Assembly: GCF_032484785.1 (NCBI RefSeq)
Contig: NZ_JAUETR010000001.1
Location: 3,351,501-3,415,500, forward strand
Length of the DNA stretch: 64,000 nt
Direction of reading: 5' to 3'
DNA from: Bradyrhizobium sp. SZCCHNS1050
GTDB lineage: Bacteria; Pseudomonadota; Alphaproteobacteria; Rhizobiales; Xanthobacteraceae
Shown here: positions 27,136 through 36,707 of the stretch, in pieces
How positions within the stretch are numbered: the first letter of the stretch is position 1
Layout: each line of letters begins with the position of its first letter
Made by a program: the position numbers and the translations under genes
The notes under the pieces: model-generated
The model's database searches: none
Told to the model about the DNA's origin: nothing
Seen by the model: the letters and a program-made list of their open reading frames with translations, nothing else

Positions 27136-27333
27136 ACTGCGCTTCAAAGTCAACGTCAAATGATGCAAGTCCTCGATCACGGGGTTGGGCGGGCAAGATG
27201 ATGCCCCGCTAGCCGAGCCGATGGAGACCGCCCATTGCGGCGCGTGGATGCCCGAAAGCCGGATTGCCGGATCTTCGCTCCGAGCTGGGGCCGGCGGGAT
27301 GCATGCATCCCGCCGCAGTACCAAGAACGGTTC

Positions 27334-28362
27334 CTATGCTAGATCAAACTTCAGTGTGCCAAGCTTCTCAATCCGGCTGATGATCTTATCGCCGGCCTTC
27401 AACCAGACCTGCTTCTCCTTCGGCATTCCAATGATCACGCCCTCCGGAGTGCCCGTAAAAATGATATCGCCTGGCTCCAGGGTAAAAAGTTTCGAGGCAT
27501 AAGAGATCACCTTCTGCGGATTGAAGATGAACTTCGAGGTATGCGACGATTGTCGTGGCTGGACTTCATCATTCACGAATGTCTCGATCGTAAGGCTGTT
27601 CGGATCGACCAGATCGGCCGAGACGAAATAGGGTCCAATAGGAGCAAATCCATCCAGCGTCTTACCAACCATCCACTGGCCACCCATCTCTAATTGGAGG
27701 TCACGTGCAGTGAAATCATGGCCGACGGCATAACCGGCAACATAGTTGAGTGCCTCTGTTTCTGGGACATTGCGCGCTGTCTTCCCAATGATCACGACCA
27801 ACTCGGTTTCGTAGTCGAACTTGTAAGAGACGTCAGGTGTAGGCAATTTTACAGTGCAATTGTGTGCGGCAAGCGTATTGTTGTACTTGTTGAAAAGAAC
27901 AGGAACTTTTGGAAGTTTTTCGCCGGCCTCTTCCGCGTGCGCCTTGTAGTTGAGTCCGACGCAAATAATCTTACCCGGGCTTGTAAAGAGCCGGCCAAAC
28001 TTGATTGTTCCTTCGTCCTTTAAGAACTCCGGCTTGTTGTTTGCCGCCGCAACCAGACGTTCGAGCGAGGCGGCGGTTCCACGCGAGAGCAGTTCGTCAA
28101 TGCTTGTCGGCACGACCAAGTCCAGGGTCTTGCTGGCTAAGGCTACATCAAGAATCCCGTTTGACAGCTTGACGCCAAGCGACTCACTGCCATCAGCCTG
28201 AATAAAGGACAACAATGTAAGCCCGCGCGGCATTTGTCTTTCCGCACTCTCCGCCGTGGTTGAGTGCGCTCCGTCGGCCTGTGACAGAACTGTGCTCCCT
28301 AATCCAGCTACAACTGCAGTTTTTATAAAGTTCCGGCGGGTCGTCACGCTCGTCTCCATCAT
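27334..28362 (-). CDS. Fumarylacetoacetate hydrolase family protein with Tat-type signal
   Basis: The FAH fold is clear: KIICVGLNYKAHAEEAG, the metal-binding FDYETELVVIIGK, VGHDFTARDLQ, GKTLDGFAPIGPY and the C-terminal FTGTPEGVIIG. Such enzymes cleave C-C bonds or isomerise/hydrate 2-oxo acids in aromatic catabolism. Unusually, the N-terminus (from the tandem ATGs at 28362/28359) carries TRRNFIKTAVVAGLG, a twin-arginine signal, so the mature protein would be periplasmic, whereas FAH proteins are normally cytoplasmic. 342 residues including the signal. It lies 91 bp downstream of the binding-protein gene on the same strand, so the two may work on one imported compound. Confidence 0.85.
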   Translation of the reverse strand: MMETSVTTRRNFIKTAVVAGLGSTVLSQADGAHSTTAESAERQMPRGLTLLSFIQADGSESLGVKLSNGILDVALASKTLDLVVPTSIDELLSRGTAASLERLVAAANNKPEFLKDEGTIKFGRLFTSPGKIICVGLNYKAHAEEAGEKLPKVPVLFNKYNNTLAAHNCTVKLPTPDVSYKFDYETELVVIIGKTARNVPETEALNYVAGYAVGHDFTARDLQLEMGGQWMVGKTLDGFAPIGPYFVSADLVDPNSLTIETFVNDEVQPRQSSHTSKFIFNPQKVISYASKLFTLEPGDIIFTGTPEGVIIGMPKEKQVWLKAGDKIISRIEKLGTLKFDLA

Positions 28363-28453
28363 TGTGCACGCAAGAGTCGGAATCGTTGTCCGTAAAGCTG
28401 AGGAGATCAGATGGTGCGCGATGTTGCAGTCAATCTCCATCGTCGAAGGGGGC

Positions 28454-29656
28454 CTACTTGGTCGACAGCACCTCGCCGAACCGCTCCCACTGCTTGCCGG
28501 TGAAACGCATGAACTGCACCTGCTCGACCGGCAGGTGATCGCTCTCGGAAGTGTTGACCTTGATGCCGGGTAGCAGCATCGGCAGCTCCAGGTCCTTGAT
28601 CGACAGCGCCTGCTTGAGGATGTTCTCGCGCGACAGATCGTTGCCGGCGGCCTTGAGCACGTGCTCGAGCACCATGCCGTTGTTGTAGCCGTTGACGTAG
28701 TTGGAATCGCGGATGTCGCCGTCGGGTACATATTTCGCCATGTACTCGCGCCAGCCCTTGACGCCGGCATCGTCGGCCCAGACCGGATCGAGAGGGTCCT
28801 TGACATAGGCGGTCGAGATGATGCCGGTGCCGGCCTCTAGGCCGGCCGGCTCCATCACCGAGGATATCCACACCGAGACGTTGGTCAGGAAGGTCATCGG
28901 CCGCCAGCTGATTTCATAGGTCTTGCGAATCGCCTGCGCGGCGAATTTCGGCGTCGCGGCGATGATCAGCGCATCGGCTCCGGTCGATTTCAACTTAACG
29001 ATCTGCGAGTCGATGGTCGGCTCGGTCGCCTCGTAGCTCGCCACCGTCACCGCGGTGTCGAAGCGCTCGCCGAGCACGTCCTTCAGCCCGGCGAGATAGT
29101 CGCGGCCGAAATCGTCGTTCTGCGCCAGGATCGCGAAGGTCGCATCCGGCTTCTTCTGCAGCGCGTAGCGCGCATACATCCGCGCTTCGTTGCGGAACGG
29201 CGCCATCACGCCCATCAAGGCCAGAGGAAATTGCGCAGGGTCGCCGAACTTCGAGGCGCCCGAGGCCACGAACAGCTGCGGCACCTTCTTGCCCTGGAGA
29301 TACTTGGCGATCGCGGTGTTGTGCGCGGTGCCCATGGTCGAGAAGATGAACGACACCTCGTCGCTCTCGACCAGACGTCGCGTCTGCTCCACGGTCTTGG
29401 GCGGCACGTAGCTGTCGTCCAGCGAGATCAGGTTGACCTTGCGGCCGTTGATGCCGCCGCGGTCGTTGATCATCTTGAAATAGGCCACCTCGCCCTTGCC
29501 GAGGATGCCGAAGGCGGACACCGGCCCGCTGTAGGGCATGGTCTGTCCAATGCGGATCTCGGTGGCGGAGACGCCGGGCTGATCCTCGGCGCGGGCTGGC
29601 ATACAGAGCGCGGATGTGACGATCAGCAACCCCGCGGCTGCGATGGCGCTTCGCAT
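28454..29656 (-). CDS. ABC transporter substrate-binding protein, branched-chain amino acid (LivJ) type
   Basis: 400 residues with a Sec signal peptide (RSAIAAAGLLIVTSAL, then AxA cleavage at about 23) and the Peripla_BP_6 pattern: IRIGQTMPYSGPVSAFG, then NDRGGINGRKVNLISLDD and QNDDFGRDYLAGLKD. The start ATG at 29656 is preceded by GAGAGG. In soil alphaproteobacteria this class often binds aromatic acids. It has no permease or ATPase beside it and might use LivGFHM at 40971-44379. Divergent from the GntR gene, whose operator-like palindrome lies in the shared promoter region. Confidence 0.9.
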   Translation of the reverse strand: MRSAIAAAGLLIVTSALCMPARAEDQPGVSATEIRIGQTMPYSGPVSAFGILGKGEVAYFKMINDRGGINGRKVNLISLDDSYVPPKTVEQTRRLVESDEVSFIFSTMGTAHNTAIAKYLQGKKVPQLFVASGASKFGDPAQFPLALMGVMAPFRNEARMYARYALQKKPDATFAILAQNDDFGRDYLAGLKDVLGERFDTAVTVASYEATEPTIDSQIVKLKSTGADALIIAATPKFAAQAIRKTYEISWRPMTFLTNVSVWISSVMEPAGLEAGTGIISTAYVKDPLDPVWADDAGVKGWREYMAKYVPDGDIRDSNYVNGYNNGMVLEHVLKAAGNDLSRENILKQALSIKDLELPMLLPGIKVNTSESDHLPVEQVQFMRFTGKQWERFGEVLSTK

Positions 29657-29750
29657 GGACACCTCTCTGATCGGCCGCATTGGTGGCGGTCCTCGTGCGT
29701 CACCATAGGAGGGGCTTGGCATCAGGGCAAGGAAAATATATTTTATAGGT

Positions 29751-29762
29751 AAAGTATACTTT
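29751..29762. promoter_or_regulatory. 12-bp perfect palindrome in the divergent promoter region
   Basis: AAAGTATACTTT lies 9 bases before the GntR start in an AT-rich stretch of otherwise GC-rich DNA. It is a good candidate operator for the GntR protein controlling itself and the binding-protein gene. Binding is inferred. Confidence 0.5.
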
Positions 29763-29770
29763 GTTGTGCT

Positions 29771-30472
29771 ATGGTAGGGGCAGCCATCAAGAGCGAACGT
29801 ATGTCCGGAAGCGCCACCCAGACCGTCTATGAGCAGCTCCGCGCCGGCCTGCTCGCAGGCCACTTCCGCCCGGAAGAGAAGCTGAAGATCAGCGAGCTCG
29901 GATCCTCCTTCGACGTCAGCCCAGGGGCGGTCCGCGAGGCGCTGGCGCGCCTGACGGCGGAAGGGCTGGTCACGGCAATGCCGCAGCGCGGCTTCCGCGT
30001 CGCGCCGGTGTCGGTTGCTGACCTGCGCGACCTCAGCGACATGCGCATCGAGATCGAAACCAAATGCCTGCGGCGTGCCATCGCCCAAGGTGACCTCGCC
30101 TGGGAAACAGCGATCGTGGCCGCCCATCACAGGCTGGCTTCGACGCCGATCCAGGCCGACGATGGCAGCTTCTCGCCGGCCTGGACTCTGGCGCATGGCG
30201 ACTTTCATGCTGCCCTGGCCCAGGCCTGCGGCAGCGCCTGGATGATGCGGGTGCGCGATCTGCTGGCCGCGCATAATGAGCGCTATCTCGACCTCGCCCG
30301 CAAGACCGATCGCGGCAACCGCGATGCCGCGGGCGAGCACCGCGCACTGATGAAGGCGGCGCTCGCACGCGACACTGAGCGCGCGGTCAGCGTAATGACG
30401 GCACATATCGGCAAGACGCGCGATACGATCGAAGCGGCACTCATGCGAGCGGAGATGGACGACGTCCTTTGA
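29771..30472 (+). CDS. GntR-family regulator, FCD (FadR) subfamily
   Basis: 233 residues. N-terminal winged helix: VYEQLRAGLLAGHFRPEEKL then FDVSPGAVREALARLTAEGL (about 50-69). C-terminal FCD ligand domain with DLRDLSDMRIEIE, the metal/ligand histidine region HGDFHAALAQACGS and EHRALMKAALARD. FCD regulators usually repress a divergent catabolic or uptake gene until a carboxylic acid binds. The divergent target here is the binding protein (28454-29656). An ATG at 29801 is an alternative start. Confidence 0.9.
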   Translation: MVGAAIKSERMSGSATQTVYEQLRAGLLAGHFRPEEKLKISELGSSFDVSPGAVREALARLTAEGLVTAMPQRGFRVAPVSVADLRDLSDMRIEIETKCLRRAIAQGDLAWETAIVAAHHRLASTPIQADDGSFSPAWTLAHGDFHAALAQACGSAWMMRVRDLLAAHNERYLDLARKTDRGNRDAAGEHRALMKAALARDTERAVSVMTAHIGKTRDTIEAALMRAEMDDVL

Positions 30473-30961
30473 GGGATCTGCGAGTTGGCCTCGCGAGCGG
30501 TGCTCGGGGGAAGTAAATCCGCACGCTCAGACGCCTACGCCTGCCGGCTTGACCGCCAACCTGCGCGACAGCATCCGCGCCCTTCGGACATTCGATAGAG
30601 TACGTTTTTTTTGGTTGGTCGCTCGTTGTTTGAAGTCAAGCCGACTCGTGCGCAAGCCCGGCTGCACGCCGTCCTAGCGTGTCGCCCTCCCCTGCTAACG
30701 TGCGCTGTGTCGACTAGGCAACGCGCTTTGTCGGGATAGGTTGATGTGTGGCATCTCGACGTCAACGCTTGGTTGGACGTGCGGGCCTGAATTGTCTATC
30801 GACAAGTAGTGCCCCGTTGTCACGTCCGACCTGTGCTGTTCGACCGCTCACGTAGCTGCGCCGAATGCTTAGCTCCGAGCCAGGGGCCAGCTGACGTGAC
30901 GTCAATCGCTCCTGATCCTATCAGGAAAGCTGCGGTTGTTCGCGCCAAACGAGCGCTGCTA
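30473..30961. other. No gene seen
   Basis: Intergenic stretch between convergent gntR and marR. The short frames have no natural composition or motif. Confidence 0.5.
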
Positions 30962-31480
30962 TCATGAGTCCTGCTCGTCGGCCAGCATCTCCGTCGCGAC
31001 TGTCGTCAGACGCTCGATCAGCCGCTGCAAGGTCTGCAGCTCCTCTTTGCTAAGATCCTTCAGCAAGCGCCGGTTGCGCTCGACGGCTGCGGAAAGGATA
31101 GTGTCGTGCACGGCGCGCCCTGCTTGGGAGAGCGACACCAGAATTTCCCGTGTGTCCTTCTCATTAACGGTCTTGCAGATCAGCCCTCGTCGGACCAGCT
31201 CAGCCAGTGCGCGGCTGATCTGCCCCTTGTCCATGCCGACGCTTGCGGCAAGCTTGGCAACGCTGATCGGGCGGCGCCGGCCCAGCGATGCCAAAATCCC
31301 GAACTCGACCGAGGATAGCCCAACGAGTCTTTTGTAGCGAAGGACAGCACCCCGCCGAAGCAGGTTCGCGAGGACGATGATGCGGGACGACATGATCGCG
31401 GTGATCGGCGCAAGCCCCCCGTCGTCCAGTTCCGGCGTCGCGTCAACCTGGTGGCGTCGAGGAGCAGCTGCTTTCTTCAT
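30962..31480 (-). CDS. MarR-family regulator
   Basis: 172 residues from the ATG giving MKKAAAPRRHQVD; a longer frame upstream lacks support. The winged helix-turn-helix is clear: SSVEFGILASLGRRRPIS, KLAASVGMDKGQISRALAEL and the wing RRGLICKTVNEKDTREI. MarR proteins typically repress a neighbouring degradative operon and release on an aromatic ligand. It is divergent, with 131 bp between, from the Rieske oxygenase and MFS genes, its probable targets. Confidence 0.88.
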   Translation of the reverse strand: MKKAAAPRRHQVDATPELDDGGLAPITAIMSSRIIVLANLLRRGAVLRYKRLVGLSSVEFGILASLGRRRPISVAKLAASVGMDKGQISRALAELVRRGLICKTVNEKDTREILVSLSQAGRAVHDTILSAAVERNRRLLKDLSKEELQTLQRLIERLTTVATEMLADEQDS

Positions 31481-31611
31481 GGTGATGCTTTGCCAGCAAA
31501 GGTCGCGGCTGCCAATTCGAAAGATCGTTGACATTGTCATCGGTCTCGGATTTGATCGGCGAAAGCTTAAAAGCCCGGTCTCTGCAAGACTGGCCAAACG
31601 GGGAAATGCCA

Positions 31612-32802
31612 ATGACTATCAGCCAAACGGATCGTGAGCTCGGCACCGGCTATGCGTTACGAGCCGCCGCAACGCGGACTGAGCTGACGATGGTGGGGCG
31701 CGGCACCCCGATGGGTGAACTGTTGCGCCGTTATTGGCATCCGATCGGCTTAGCCGCTGACGCCGGTGACACTCCGAAGAGAGTGCGCGCGCTTGCGGAA
31801 GATCTGGTGCTGTTCCGGGACAGGCTTGGGCGAGCCGGCCTTTTGCGCGCGCGCTGCTGCCACCGCGGCACTACGCTGTACTACGGCAAGGTCGAGGAAG
31901 ACGGCATCCGCTGCTGCTATCACGGCTGGAAGTTCGACCATGAGGGGCGCTGCATGGAACAACCCTGCGAGCCCGAAGGCGGTCTGTTCAAGGAGCGGGT
32001 AAGGCAGCCTTGGTATCCGGTCGAGGAGCGCTACGGACTGATCTTTGCCTATATGGGGCCAGCCGAAAAGAGGCCGGTGCTGCCGCGCTATGAATGCCTC
32101 GAGCAACTCGATCCCGGAGAGTTCGTCGAGGCCGATGACAGCTCAATCGGTGGCGGCGGACCGGCCGTGATTCCGTGCAACTGGCTGCAGCATTTCGAGA
32201 ACGTGGTCGACCCCTATCACGTTCCGGTTCTGCACGGCTCATTCAGCGGGCCGCAATTCACTAACATGATGGCCTCGATCCCCGACGTGACGTTCGAGAT
32301 GTCTGCCTCCGCAGTCTCGGTCCGTTCGACGCGGAGGCAGGACGATGGCAAGTTGTTCTATCGCATTGCCCAAGCTGTGCTGCCGACGCTGCGGGTCGTG
32401 CCGAACCCGCGAGTCGCAGAGTTCGCGCGTGTCGAATCCATCGGCTGGGTGCTTCCGATCGACGACACCTCGTTCCGCATCTACGTCGCCGGGCGGGCTA
32501 AAAATCCGGGTGATACCGGTCGCATGCGCTCCAAATTCAACGGCAAGTTCTGGTGGGACATGACCGAAGAGGAGCACCAGAAATTTCCGGGCGACTATGA
32601 GGCCCAGGTCGGGCAGGGCGCGGTGACGATCCATTCCGAAGAGCATTTCGGCCAGACTGACCGTGGAATCGTCATGCTCCGACGCTTGCTCAACGATCAG
32701 CTCGACGCGATGGCCGCGGGCCGCGATCCAGTTGGGGTCTCATTCGACCCGGCTGCAGAGCCGATCATTTTCGATGCGGGCAACTACATGCGGGAAGCCT
32801 GA
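31612..32802 (+). CDS. Rieske 2Fe-2S aromatic ring-hydroxylating oxygenase, large subunit
   Basis: 396 residues of the phthalate 4,5-dioxygenase/demethylase type. Rieske cluster ligands C82/H84 (ARCCHRG) and C101/H104 (CCYHGW) are intact. The mononuclear iron site is in the segment NWLQHFENVVDPYHVPVLH, with Asp and two His. The ATG at 31612 (MTISQTDREL) is chosen because GGGGA lies 8 bases upstream. The enzyme would hydroxylate or demethylate an aromatic substrate using electrons from a separate reductase, which is not encoded nearby. Followed 75 bp later by an MFS transporter likely for the same compound. Confidence 0.9.
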   Translation: MTISQTDRELGTGYALRAAATRTELTMVGRGTPMGELLRRYWHPIGLAADAGDTPKRVRALAEDLVLFRDRLGRAGLLRARCCHRGTTLYYGKVEEDGIRCCYHGWKFDHEGRCMEQPCEPEGGLFKERVRQPWYPVEERYGLIFAYMGPAEKRPVLPRYECLEQLDPGEFVEADDSSIGGGGPAVIPCNWLQHFENVVDPYHVPVLHGSFSGPQFTNMMASIPDVTFEMSASAVSVRSTRRQDDGKLFYRIAQAVLPTLRVVPNPRVAEFARVESIGWVLPIDDTSFRIYVAGRAKNPGDTGRMRSKFNGKFWWDMTEEEHQKFPGDYEAQVGQGAVTIHSEEHFGQTDRGIVMLRRLLNDQLDAMAAGRDPVGVSFDPAAEPIIFDAGNYMREA

Positions 32803-32877
32803 GCTGCATCGTGACGCGATAAGACAAGAGAGCGCGACGTAAGCGCCCCGAGCCCAATTAGAATCCGGAGGAAACAA

Positions 32878-34173
32878 GTGGCCGATCTCGCCTCATCGGC
32901 GGCGACTGCGCGCGCCGCCACTCTTACGCCGCCAACGCGGCGCTATTTCGTACTTGGGTTGCTAACGATCGTCTATGGCCTGAACTTCCTCGACCGCACT
33001 ATCTTCAACGTGCTGATCGAACCCATAAAGAGGGAGTTCGCGCTCAGCGACACAATTATGGGCCTGCTCGCTGGCTTTGGCTTTGCGCTATTTTACTCAC
33101 TTCTCGGTCTTCCGATTGCACGGCTTGCCGACCGGCTCAACCGGCGTAACATTATTGCGTTAGCCCTGGCGTTCTGGAGTGCGATGACCTGCTTTTGCGG
33201 GATCGCGCAGAGCCTAGCGGGGCTCGCCGCTGCTAGGATCGGTGTCGGCATTGGCGAATCGGCCGGCACTCCGGCATCGCAGTCGCTGATCTCCGACATG
33301 TTCAGCAAGAATGAGAGGCCGCGCGCGCTCGGCATCTACGCCGTCGGTACCTATCTCGGCGTCTTCCTGGGCTATTTCATTGGCGGCTATATGAGCCAAC
33401 ATTACGGGTGGCGTGCCGCGTTCTGTTCCGCTGGCCTGCCAGGCCTCTTGCTCGCCATCGTGCTCTGGTTCACCGTGCCAGAGCCGCCGCGCGGCACGGC
33501 CTCCGCCGCCAGCGTCGCGTCTGGGACGATCGGACCGACCCTGCGCTTCCTGGCCAAACAACGCAGCTTTGTCATCGTGCTGATCGGCTTCTGCCTGACC
33601 TCGTTCACGAGCTATGCCACGTCGGTTTGGACCCCACCCTTCCTGTCACGCGTGCACCATCTTAGCAGTGCCGAGATCGGGTTCTATGCCGGCACCTTCA
33701 AGGGCCTTTGCGGGATGGCCGGCACGCTGGCTGGCGGTCTCGTCGTTACGCGGATCAGTCAGCGGGATGATCGCTGGAAGCTATGGGCACCGGCGGTGAT
33801 GTCGGCGCTGGCTGGACCCGTCTTTGCTGTCTGTATGCTGACTGACAGCTTTCCCTCGATGCTTACCCTGCTTGCGCTTGCCTCGTTCCTGATCGGCTTT
33901 CATCTCGGACCGATCTTCGCTATCGGCCAGACTGTTTCCCGTCCCAACATGCGGGCGTTGTCTGCGGCCATCCTTCTGCTGACAGGCACGTGCTTCGGTC
34001 AGGGCCTCGGGCCGCTCACCGTGGGGTTGATCAATGATGTGCTGAAGGACGATTTCGGTGTCGATGCGATACGCTACTCTCTTCTATCCGCGAGCCTGAC
34101 AACACTGCTCGGCGCATCTCTGTTCGCGCTCGCTGCCCGCAATCTCCGTGACGATATTATTCGTGCTTCATAG
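32878..34173 (+). CDS. MFS transporter
   Basis: 431 residues with about 12 membrane helices, starting at GTG 32878 with GGAGG 6 bases upstream. Family signs: GLNFLDRTIFNVLIEPIK in helix 1, the loop 2-3 motif ARLADRLNRRN and loop 8-9 region ISQRDDRW. It resembles spinster/hexuronate-aromatic acid type symporters. Same direction as the Rieske oxygenase gene, so probably imports its substrate under MarR control. Confidence 0.88.
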   Translation: MADLASSAATARAATLTPPTRRYFVLGLLTIVYGLNFLDRTIFNVLIEPIKREFALSDTIMGLLAGFGFALFYSLLGLPIARLADRLNRRNIIALALAFWSAMTCFCGIAQSLAGLAAARIGVGIGESAGTPASQSLISDMFSKNERPRALGIYAVGTYLGVFLGYFIGGYMSQHYGWRAAFCSAGLPGLLLAIVLWFTVPEPPRGTASAASVASGTIGPTLRFLAKQRSFVIVLIGFCLTSFTSYATSVWTPPFLSRVHHLSSAEIGFYAGTFKGLCGMAGTLAGGLVVTRISQRDDRWKLWAPAVMSALAGPVFAVCMLTDSFPSMLTLLALASFLIGFHLGPIFAIGQTVSRPNMRALSAAILLLTGTCFGQGLGPLTVGLINDVLKDDFGVDAIRYSLLSASLTTLLGASLFALAARNLRDDIIRAS

Positions 34174-34673
34174 GTTGGTTGAATTCATCGCTCGATGACG
34201 AAGCGCTTAATAGGAGCCGGGCGTCCGACATATTCGTGTTTAGGCCGACGTGAGAAGACTGCGAGTGTCGCGCCAGCACAATTGACGCATCGAAAGCGCG
34301 CCGAGGCGGCTTCCAGGTCGATCCTCGGTGATATGCCAGCTCTTGGGGCTCCGCCTGGACCTGATCGCCTCCGCGACGAATGAGCATCGCTGGCACTTCG
34401 TTACACAATGAAAGGGAGACTGGCGATGCTCCCGAAACTCTACATTCTCGCTGACGCCGCTAGCATATTTCGTGCGACTAAGCAGGTGTTAACCCTGTTC
34501 ATTGCCCGACAAGCCCTTCATCGGGCAATCGTCCAAACAAAACTGTTTACCGAGCGAGGCATCCCACGGCTCTACGAGCTAACGGACCTCCTCTCGAAAG
34601 CGACCAGTGCCGAGCCGCCACCGGCTCTGGCAGCTCGCTCCGAGGCATTTCAGTTTGCAAGGATTGCGACGGC
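34174..34673. other. No gene seen
   Basis: A plus-strand frame (34408-34947) exists but runs antisense to the amidohydrolase remnant, which explains its second half; its first half has no motif. Confidence 0.4.
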
Positions 34674-35507
34674 TCATGTCGCAGGCATTGCCAAAGCTCC
34701 AGCAGCCACCGCGCCAGTTTTCCACGCATCGCGTGGAAGAGGCGCCAAGGGGACGAGCACCCACGCGATCTCGATGTACCAGCATCTCAACCGCGTATCG
34801 GTCGTTGCACGCGCCATCAAGTACGCGCTGACATCCTTTGCAGCGGGCGCGGCTGTCTCTGTGACATGCGGCCAATCCGACCCAAACACCAATCGATCCT
34901 CTGAAATCTCGACCAGCCGCCGCCCGATCGCAACCGCGTTGGCGTAACCCGGACCGGACGCCCTATCCTCGTGATACGGACCCGATAGCTTGATCCAAGT
35001 ACGCCCCTTGTTGAGGAGACGCAAAATAACTCGCCAACCAGGGTCGGGCTCGAACTGCGGTAGCTTTACTCGACCGACATGATCCAGCACGAGATCTGTA
35101 GGGAGAGAATTGAGCAGGTCTTCAAAGCCCATGAGATCGTGAGCCCTCATGTGAAGCTGAACATGCCAGCCGAGCTCCGCTATTCGGTCGGCAAGTGGCT
35201 TCATCATGCTCATGGTTGTTGCGCCGGCTTGCACCTGGTTAAACCTGATGCCGCGGATCCCCGTTTCGTTCCAGCGGGCCAGATCCAGGGACGATGCTGT
35301 TTCGTCGATGACGATGATCGCGCGGACGCGCCCCTCGAACCTCGACAGCGCCTTCAGCGTGCAGCCGTTGTTCGTGCCGTATAATGACGGTTGCACGATA
35401 ACACCTCGGGACGTCCCTAGCTGGTCAGCGAACACCCGATACTGCTCGACGGTCGCCGTCCGGTTCGACACGTGCGCGTTGGCTAGACTAGGAAAGGACG
35501 CATCCAT
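34674..35507 (-). pseudogene. Amidohydrolase (2-pyrone-4,6-dicarboxylate lactonase-like), both ends damaged
   Basis: The middle is a clear amidohydrolase-2 protein: GVIVQPSLYGTNNGCTL, the segment GIRGIRFNQVQAG, LVLDHVGRVKLPQ and LVFGSDWPHVTET, which holds a metal-binding Asp. The first ~30 residues, which should carry the H-x-H metal motif, are absent, and after TTDTRLR the sequence turns into unrelated Ala/Pro-rich residues. It is probably inactive. Family members open lactones or decarboxylate in lignin-type aromatic catabolism. Confidence 0.7.
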
Positions 35508-35510
35508 GAC

Positions 35511-35924
35511 GTGAAAGTGGCAATCGCATGCGTCATCAGAATACTGCTCGAGCCGCTGGCGGCTCAGCTTGCCGCGGAGCGCGGTTCAGACGAGCTTGCC
35601 AAGCAATTGGAGTCCTGCAATCGACGGATGGCCGGCGCGATCGCTAAATCAGGCCCGCAGTCGATCGTCAGGATTCAGGAAGCCAACCGCGCGTTCCACC
35701 ACCTTCTTCTCGACAGCGCTGGTGCGCCTCGATTGTGGACAATCCTGGATACGCTGATCGAAATGCCGATTATCACACGGTCGTTTCAACTGTACACACA
35801 TGACGAATTGAAACAGAGCCTGCATCAACACGAAGATCTGACACAAGCGGTGGCATCCCGAAACGGTGAGTTGGCGCGGGACATCATGTAACTGCATCTG
35901 CGAATGTCACATAGCCGGTTCGTG
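35511..35924 (+). pseudogene. GntR-family regulator remnant (FCD domain only, nonsense codon)
   Basis: LLEPLAAQLAAERGSDEL, ANRAFHHLLLDSAGAPRL and LHQHEDLTQAVASRNGELA are the FCD domain of a FadR-like regulator. The DNA-binding N-terminus is missing and a TAA at 35889 interrupts the last helix, after which LHLRMSHSRF continues in frame. It lies divergent from the damaged amidohydrolase, as expected for its former regulator. Confidence 0.7.
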
Positions 35925-36707
35925 CGACGCCGCCGAACTTGGCGTAGGGACCAAACCCAGACGCCTTCGGACCTAGACGAGTAGAACGCATTGGAGGGGA
36001 CTAGCGTCGGTACTCGCGCGTGGGCCCTGAATGCGTGCTCTCACAAGGTGTTGGGGGACTCGGGGAGAAGGATTGGCTGTCGATTCATGACTCATGCCGC
36101 CAACGGGTGCTGCTGCGATCGACTCGCGGGCGTATTGAGAGGCTCCGACCACACCCCACCGTGACACGGCCTTCACATTCAGCCTTAATCGTTTGCCGTT
36201 TTCCGCTGCAATTCGGCGCTATGATGTGGGTGAAGCAGTGGCAGCTGATGCCAAGATCCGTCTAAGAGCCTGATGCGAAACTAAAATCTGCCTCGAATGT
36301 GCGGACACTCTATCCGCCAGTTGTACGATTTTACCAGTCTCCGATCATGGGCTGCTTCGCGGGCGATATTGCGCGGTTGCCAAATTGTGAAAGCCGGTTG
36401 GGCTGCTCTCAGCAACGTACGATCGATAGGACAATGTGCGGTGGTAGGACCTCACTTGCTGTTCCGCAGATGACATATCTCGCCGTGACACGGGCAGACG
36501 CGTACGACCTCTTGGCCTGTCGGATCGCGGGCAAGTGCCGCGACGTTCGCGAGGATGTCAATTCGCTCGCCTGGGAGTCCTGGCCGGAGGGGCTTCAAGC
36601 TTCTGACCAGGAATCGAAGGGCACATGTGGCAACGATGAGTACATGCCGCACGCCAATTGTCGCTGTGTCGAAACGCGTCCAAAATCCTGGCGTTTGGCC
36701 AGGCCGA
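35925..36707. other. No intact gene
   Basis: Only frames of poor composition are seen. The stretch contains one copy of a ~55-bp imperfect repeat (36190-36244) also found at 44582-44637. Confidence 0.45.
36190..36244. repeat. ~55-bp imperfect repeat, left copy
   Basis: Shares CGTT.GCCGTTTTCCG, then CAAT, GCCG/GGCG and GGGTGAAGCA with 44582-44637 in the same orientation. Both copies are in non-coding DNA flanking the cluster from the AraC regulator to the LivGFHM transporter. It may be an IS-end relic. Confidence 0.5.

Noticed and set aside
34408..34947. Plus-strand frame of 179 aa
   Set aside because: Its second half is antisense to the amidohydrolase remnant and the first half has no motif or homology-like pattern.
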